Of a stretch of 9,126 nt of DNA, positions 6,429-9,126 are shown one piece after another. Within the stretch, counting starts at the first letter, position 1. Each line of letters begins with the position of its first letter. The notes under the pieces are model-generated. The model saw only the letters and a program-made list of their open reading frames with translations, ran no database searches and had not been told where the DNA came from. The DNA lies in assembly GCA_025924845.1 (NCBI GenBank), contig JAICHN010000201.1, forward strand, positions 1 through 9,126, given 5' to 3'. The position numbers were made by a program, and so were the translations under genes. Source of the stretch: Chloroflexota bacterium. Its GTDB lineage: Bacteria > Chloroflexota > UBA5177 > JANWHV01.

Positions 6429-7892
6429 ATGCTGATCTTCTATAATCCCCGCGCGGCGATCTCCAAGGCCCGCGTCCCGATGTCCATCATGGCCCTCGCC
6501 GCCGTGTTGGACGGCGAGCGAGATTACGTAATCGTGGATGGCAATATCGATCCCGATCCGGAGCGGACCATCACCGAGACGATCGAGGCCGCGTCCGGCC
6601 CTCATTATCTGCTCTGCACCGTGATGCCCGGCCCCCAGCTTTCGATGGCCGTGCCCCATACACGCTCACTCAAGCAGCGCTTTCCCGACCTTACCGTGGT
6701 ATGGGGAGGCTACTTCCCATCCATGCATGCCGAGGTGACGCTCCGCTCCGGCTACGTCGATTACGTGGTACAGGGTCAGGGCGAATATACCCTGGTCGAG
6801 TTACTCAATACGCTGGAGCGCGGCGGCGCCCTGAGCAAGGTGGCGGGTATTTGGTACCGCGACGGCGAGGTGATACATCATACACATCCCCGGCCGCTCA
6901 CCGACCCCAACACCCTGCCCCGTTTCCCCTACCATCGGCTTCCCATGGAACGCTATTTGGGACGTACCTTCATGGGAGCGCGCACCGTCTGCCACCATTC
7001 CAGCGTTTCCTGCCCCTTCCCGTGCGACTTCTGCGCCGTAATCCGTGTGTTCGGCCGAGCGTGGCTCGCCGAGACGCCGGCACGCCTCCAGGACACGCTG
7101 ACCCACCTGAAGGACACCTACCGCGTCGACGCGGTGGAGTTCTACGATAATAACTTCTTCACCCATGAATCACGAACCCTGGAGTTTAGCCGGCGCGTGG
7201 CGGGCATGGGCATTTCTTGGTGGGGTGAAGGCCGAGTAGATACCCTGCTCAAGTACAAGGATAAAACCTGGGAAGCGATGCGGGCGGGCGGCCTGAAATC
7301 CGTCTTCATGGGCGCCGAATCAGGCTCTCAAGAGGCGCTCAAGCAGATGCGCAAGGATCCGTTGAACGTCCACGACACCATCGCCATCGCCCAGCGCTGC
7401 CAGGCATACGGGGTGGTGCCCGAGTTCAGCTTCGTGCTGGGCAACCCCCGCGACCCGCATGGCGATATCGTGGACAGCATAGCATTCATCCGCCGCCTCA
7501 AGCAGATCAGTCCAGAGTGTGAAGTCTCACTCTACCTCTATACTCCGATGCCGGGCGGCGCCCTGTATGACGAAGCGGTAGCCCAGGGCTTCGCCTATCC
7601 GGATACGTTGGATGAGTGGGTGAGCGACCGCTGGCTCCGCTTCGCCGGGATGCGCGACCCACAAACGCCCTGGTTGCGCGCTCCGGATATTCAATTGGTC
7701 CACGACTTCGAGACGGTACTCAATGCCCGCTTTCCCTCGCATACCGATATCAAACTGACCCGCCTCCAGCGATCGATGCTCCGCGCGATCAGCACCCCGC
7801 GCTACGGCCTGAAGATCTATCGCCGTCCGCTGGAGCTTCGCGCCGCGTTGGCTCGTGTGCGCTACCGTCACCCTCAGGTGGAAGGGTTTTAG
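6429..7892 (+). CDS. B12-binding-domain radical SAM enzyme 2
   Basis: This 487-residue protein is a second, divergent member of the cobalamin-binding radical SAM group. The N-terminal domain (about 1-140) includes VIVDGNIDPDP (34-44), VVWGGYFPS (90-98) and VQGQGEYTLVELL (114-126). The radical SAM domain has C195-x3-C199-x2-C202 in SCPFPCDFC, and MGAESGSQ (294-301) at the SAM site, with FVLGNPRDP and YTPMPGGALYDEA further on. The cysteine-loop residues, the FYDNNFFTHE stretch (238-247) and the C-terminal region differ clearly from the first radical SAM protein, so the two probably perform different steps rather than being a recent duplication. The ATG at 6429 follows GGAG by four bases and lies 18 bases after the methyltransferase stop. 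Another ATG at 6407, overlapping that stop, opens only a short different frame. Residues 430-487 are rich in Arg and Leu. Substrate is unknown. Confidence 0.95.
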   Translation: MLIFYNPRAAISKARVPMSIMALAAVLDGERDYVIVDGNIDPDPERTITETIEAASGPHYLLCTVMPGPQLSMAVPHTRSLKQRFPDLTVVWGGYFPSMHAEVTLRSGYVDYVVQGQGEYTLVELLNTLERGGALSKVAGIWYRDGEVIHHTHPRPLTDPNTLPRFPYHRLPMERYLGRTFMGARTVCHHSSVSCPFPCDFCAVIRVFGRAWLAETPARLQDTLTHLKDTYRVDAVEFYDNNFFTHESRTLEFSRRVAGMGISWWGEGRVDTLLKYKDKTWEAMRAGGLKSVFMGAESGSQEALKQMRKDPLNVHDTIAIAQRCQAYGVVPEFSFVLGNPRDPHGDIVDSIAFIRRLKQISPECEVSLYLYTPMPGGALYDEAVAQGFAYPDTLDEWVSDRWLRFAGMRDPQTPWLRAPDIQLVHDFETVLNARFPSHTDIKLTRLQRSMLRAISTPRYGLKIYRRPLELRAALARVRYRHPQVEGF

Positions 7893-7893
7893 G

Positions 7894-8607
7894 ATGTCGG
7901 CACAGCCGAACCCCACCGTTTTCGCCAGGCGGGAAGGCGTAGTCGCCCGCCTGGCACGGCGCTGGTTTCGCGAGCGCTTCCGCCTGCTGCAGGCGCGGCG
8001 CTATCAACGACCCGATCGGGCCCGGGTAGGCGGCTTATCGCTCACCGTGGTCCCTGGGGTGTTTCACCCCGAGTTCTTCTTTGCCACGGCGCTCTTCCTT
8101 CGCACCCTGGCCCACCGACCACTGCGCCCCGGCCTGCGCGTTCTGGACATGGGGACCGGCTCGGGGGCGCTCGCCGTGGCCCTTGGCCGACGCGGCGCCT
8201 GCGTCACGGCGATAGACATCAATCCGCTGGCGGTCAGTTGCGCGCGCGCCAACGTGCTCGCCTACGGCCTCAACCGGTCGGTCAGCGTGCTGGAGGGTGA
8301 TCTGTTCGCTCCCCTGGGCGACGAACGATTTGATCTGATCACGTTCAACCCTCCCTTTTATCCGCGCGCGCCGCGCGACATGGCGGATCGGGCCTGGGCG
8401 GCCGGTGTGGATTGTGAGGTTATCCGGCGTTTTCTGGACGAGGCGCCGAGTCGCCTCAGCGAGGGAGGCGAACTGTTGATCAGCGGATCGACCGAAGCGG
8501 CGTATACCGCCAATCTGGTCCGTGCCCTGGGCCGGCGCCTACGCATCGTCGGCCGCCGTGAGTTGGTGGGAGAACAGCTGTTTATCTTTGCCTTGAGGCC
8601 GCGCTGA
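7894..8607 (+). CDS. HemK-like small-domain methyltransferase with NPPF motif
   Basis: This 237-residue class I methyltransferase belongs to the HemK/PrmC-like MTS group. VFHPEFFFATALFLRTL (57-73) matches the segment before motif I, VLDMGTGSGALAVAL (83-97) is motif I, AIDINPLAVSCARAN (106-120) is motif II, and FNPPFYP (151-157) is the catalytic NPP[YF] motif that places an amide or amino nitrogen next to SAM. It lacks the helical N-terminal domain that PrmC uses to recognise release factors; only about 50 residues, rich in Arg, precede the core. A housekeeping release-factor role is therefore doubtful. A pathway-specific N-methyltransferase, or a protein modifier like the short HemK2/N6AMT1 type, fits better. 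GGAAGGG seven bases before the ATG supports the start, and only one base separates it from the preceding stop, so it is coupled to the second radical SAM gene. Confidence 0.9.
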   Translation: MSAQPNPTVFARREGVVARLARRWFRERFRLLQARRYQRPDRARVGGLSLTVVPGVFHPEFFFATALFLRTLAHRPLRPGLRVLDMGTGSGALAVALGRRGACVTAIDINPLAVSCARANVLAYGLNRSVSVLEGDLFAPLGDERFDLITFNPPFYPRAPRDMADRAWAAGVDCEVIRRFLDEAPSRLSEGGELLISGSTEAAYTANLVRALGRRLRIVGRRELVGEQLFIFALRPR

Positions 8608-8618
8608 AGGGGTCGTGC

Positions 8619-9126
8619 ATGCGCGTGCTTGTCACCGGAGCGGGCGGATATACCGGCACCAGGTTAGTAAGGCGACTCCTCGCCGAGGGACACCAGGTAC
8701 GCGCCCTGGTCCACAAGCCGCGGCAAGCGGCGGCCCTGCGTGAGGCAGGGGCGCGGGCGGTGATCGGCGACATCGCCAACCGGGCCGCCCTGGCCGGGAT
8801 CGCGGTCAATATCGACCTTGTCTACCACCTCGTGGGCACGCTGGCCGGGGGCAACGAGGGTATCCGGCGCGTTCTGGTCGACGGCACGAACAATCTCATC
8901 GCGCAGTGCAGGGCGGTCAGCGGACAACCGCCGCCGATCATCTTCACCAGTAATGCTGTAGTGTACGGTGATGGGCGTGGGACCAAGCTTGACGAGCAGT
9001 CACCCTGCGCGCCCACGTTTCCACTCGGCCACATCACTCTGGAGGCCGAGGAAGTGCTGCGCACGGCAGGAGCGGAGCCCCAGGGCATTCGGTCGGTTAT
9101 TCTCCGTTGTGGGGCAATCTACGGCC
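8619..9126 (+). CDS. Extended SDR (NAD-dependent epimerase-like), partial, atypical active site
   Basis: The gene runs off the right edge after 169 codons. It encodes a Rossmann-fold extended SDR of the NAD-dependent epimerase/dehydratase family. MRVLVTGAGGYTGTRLVRRL (1-20) carries the intact GxxGxxG dinucleotide-binding loop, and VIGDIAN (48-54), VYHLVGT (68-74) and RCGAIYG (163-169) are the usual later landmarks. The active site is unusual. In FTSNAVVYG (109-117) the catalytic Ser/Thr position is N112, and where relatives have PYGxSKxxAE this protein reads PLGHITLEAE (135-144), giving Tyr to L136 and Lys to T140. It may bind NAD(P) without classical epimerase chemistry, or belong to an atypical SDR subgroup. 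GAAGGGG six bases before the ATG gives a strong start, 11 bases after the methyltransferase stop. The class is firm; the reaction is not assignable. Confidence 0.9.
   Translation, partial: MRVLVTGAGGYTGTRLVRRLLAEGHQVRALVHKPRQAAALREAGARAVIGDIANRAALAGIAVNIDLVYHLVGTLAGGNEGIRRVLVDGTNNLIAQCRAVSGQPPPIIFTSNAVVYGDGRGTKLDEQSPCAPTFPLGHITLEAEEVLRTAGAEPQGIRSVILRCGAIYG

Overview
The window is GC-rich bacterial DNA from one chromosome-like segment. No phage, plasmid, IS transposase, tRNA, rRNA or CRISPR signal was seen. The gene types (a secreted COG4315 repeat protein, an ECF sigma factor with an RskA-type anti-sigma, a degenerate HD-GYP domain, cobalamin-type radical SAM enzymes) would suit Chloroflexota or a related high-GC lineage. 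That is an inference from gene content; nothing in the window fixes the taxon.

Region 1 (about 1-1668) is sparse. The left edge holds, on the minus strand, a decayed HD-GYP phosphodiesterase domain with frameshifts, in-frame stops and a changed metal-binding motif, running off the left edge. Next comes a perfect 16-bp inverted repeat (415-466), just past the stop codon of a minus-strand gene for a secreted COG4315 protein (486-986). About 680 bases without a convincing gene follow, with at most one faint coding relic on the minus strand.

Region 2 (1669-2965) is a two-gene regulatory unit: an ECF sigma factor overlapping by 11 bases with a membrane anti-sigma factor (zinc-finger N-terminus, one membrane helix, RskA domain). 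The secreted protein across the gap is a plausible but unproven target.

Region 3 (3258 to the right edge) is the most interesting part. Six plus-strand genes are packed with junctions from an 8-base overlap to an 18-base gap: an MNT-type nucleotidyltransferase-fold protein, a B12-binding radical SAM enzyme, a class I methyltransferase, a second and divergent B12-binding radical SAM enzyme, a HemK-like methyltransferase with an NPPF motif, and an extended SDR whose usual catalytic residues are replaced (cut by the right edge). A roughly 290-base leader with a possible -10 element precedes them. The packing suggests one transcript and one pathway, probably radical and ordinary methylation or rearrangement of a common substrate. 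The product cannot be named from sequence, and this set is the best candidate here for an undescribed system.
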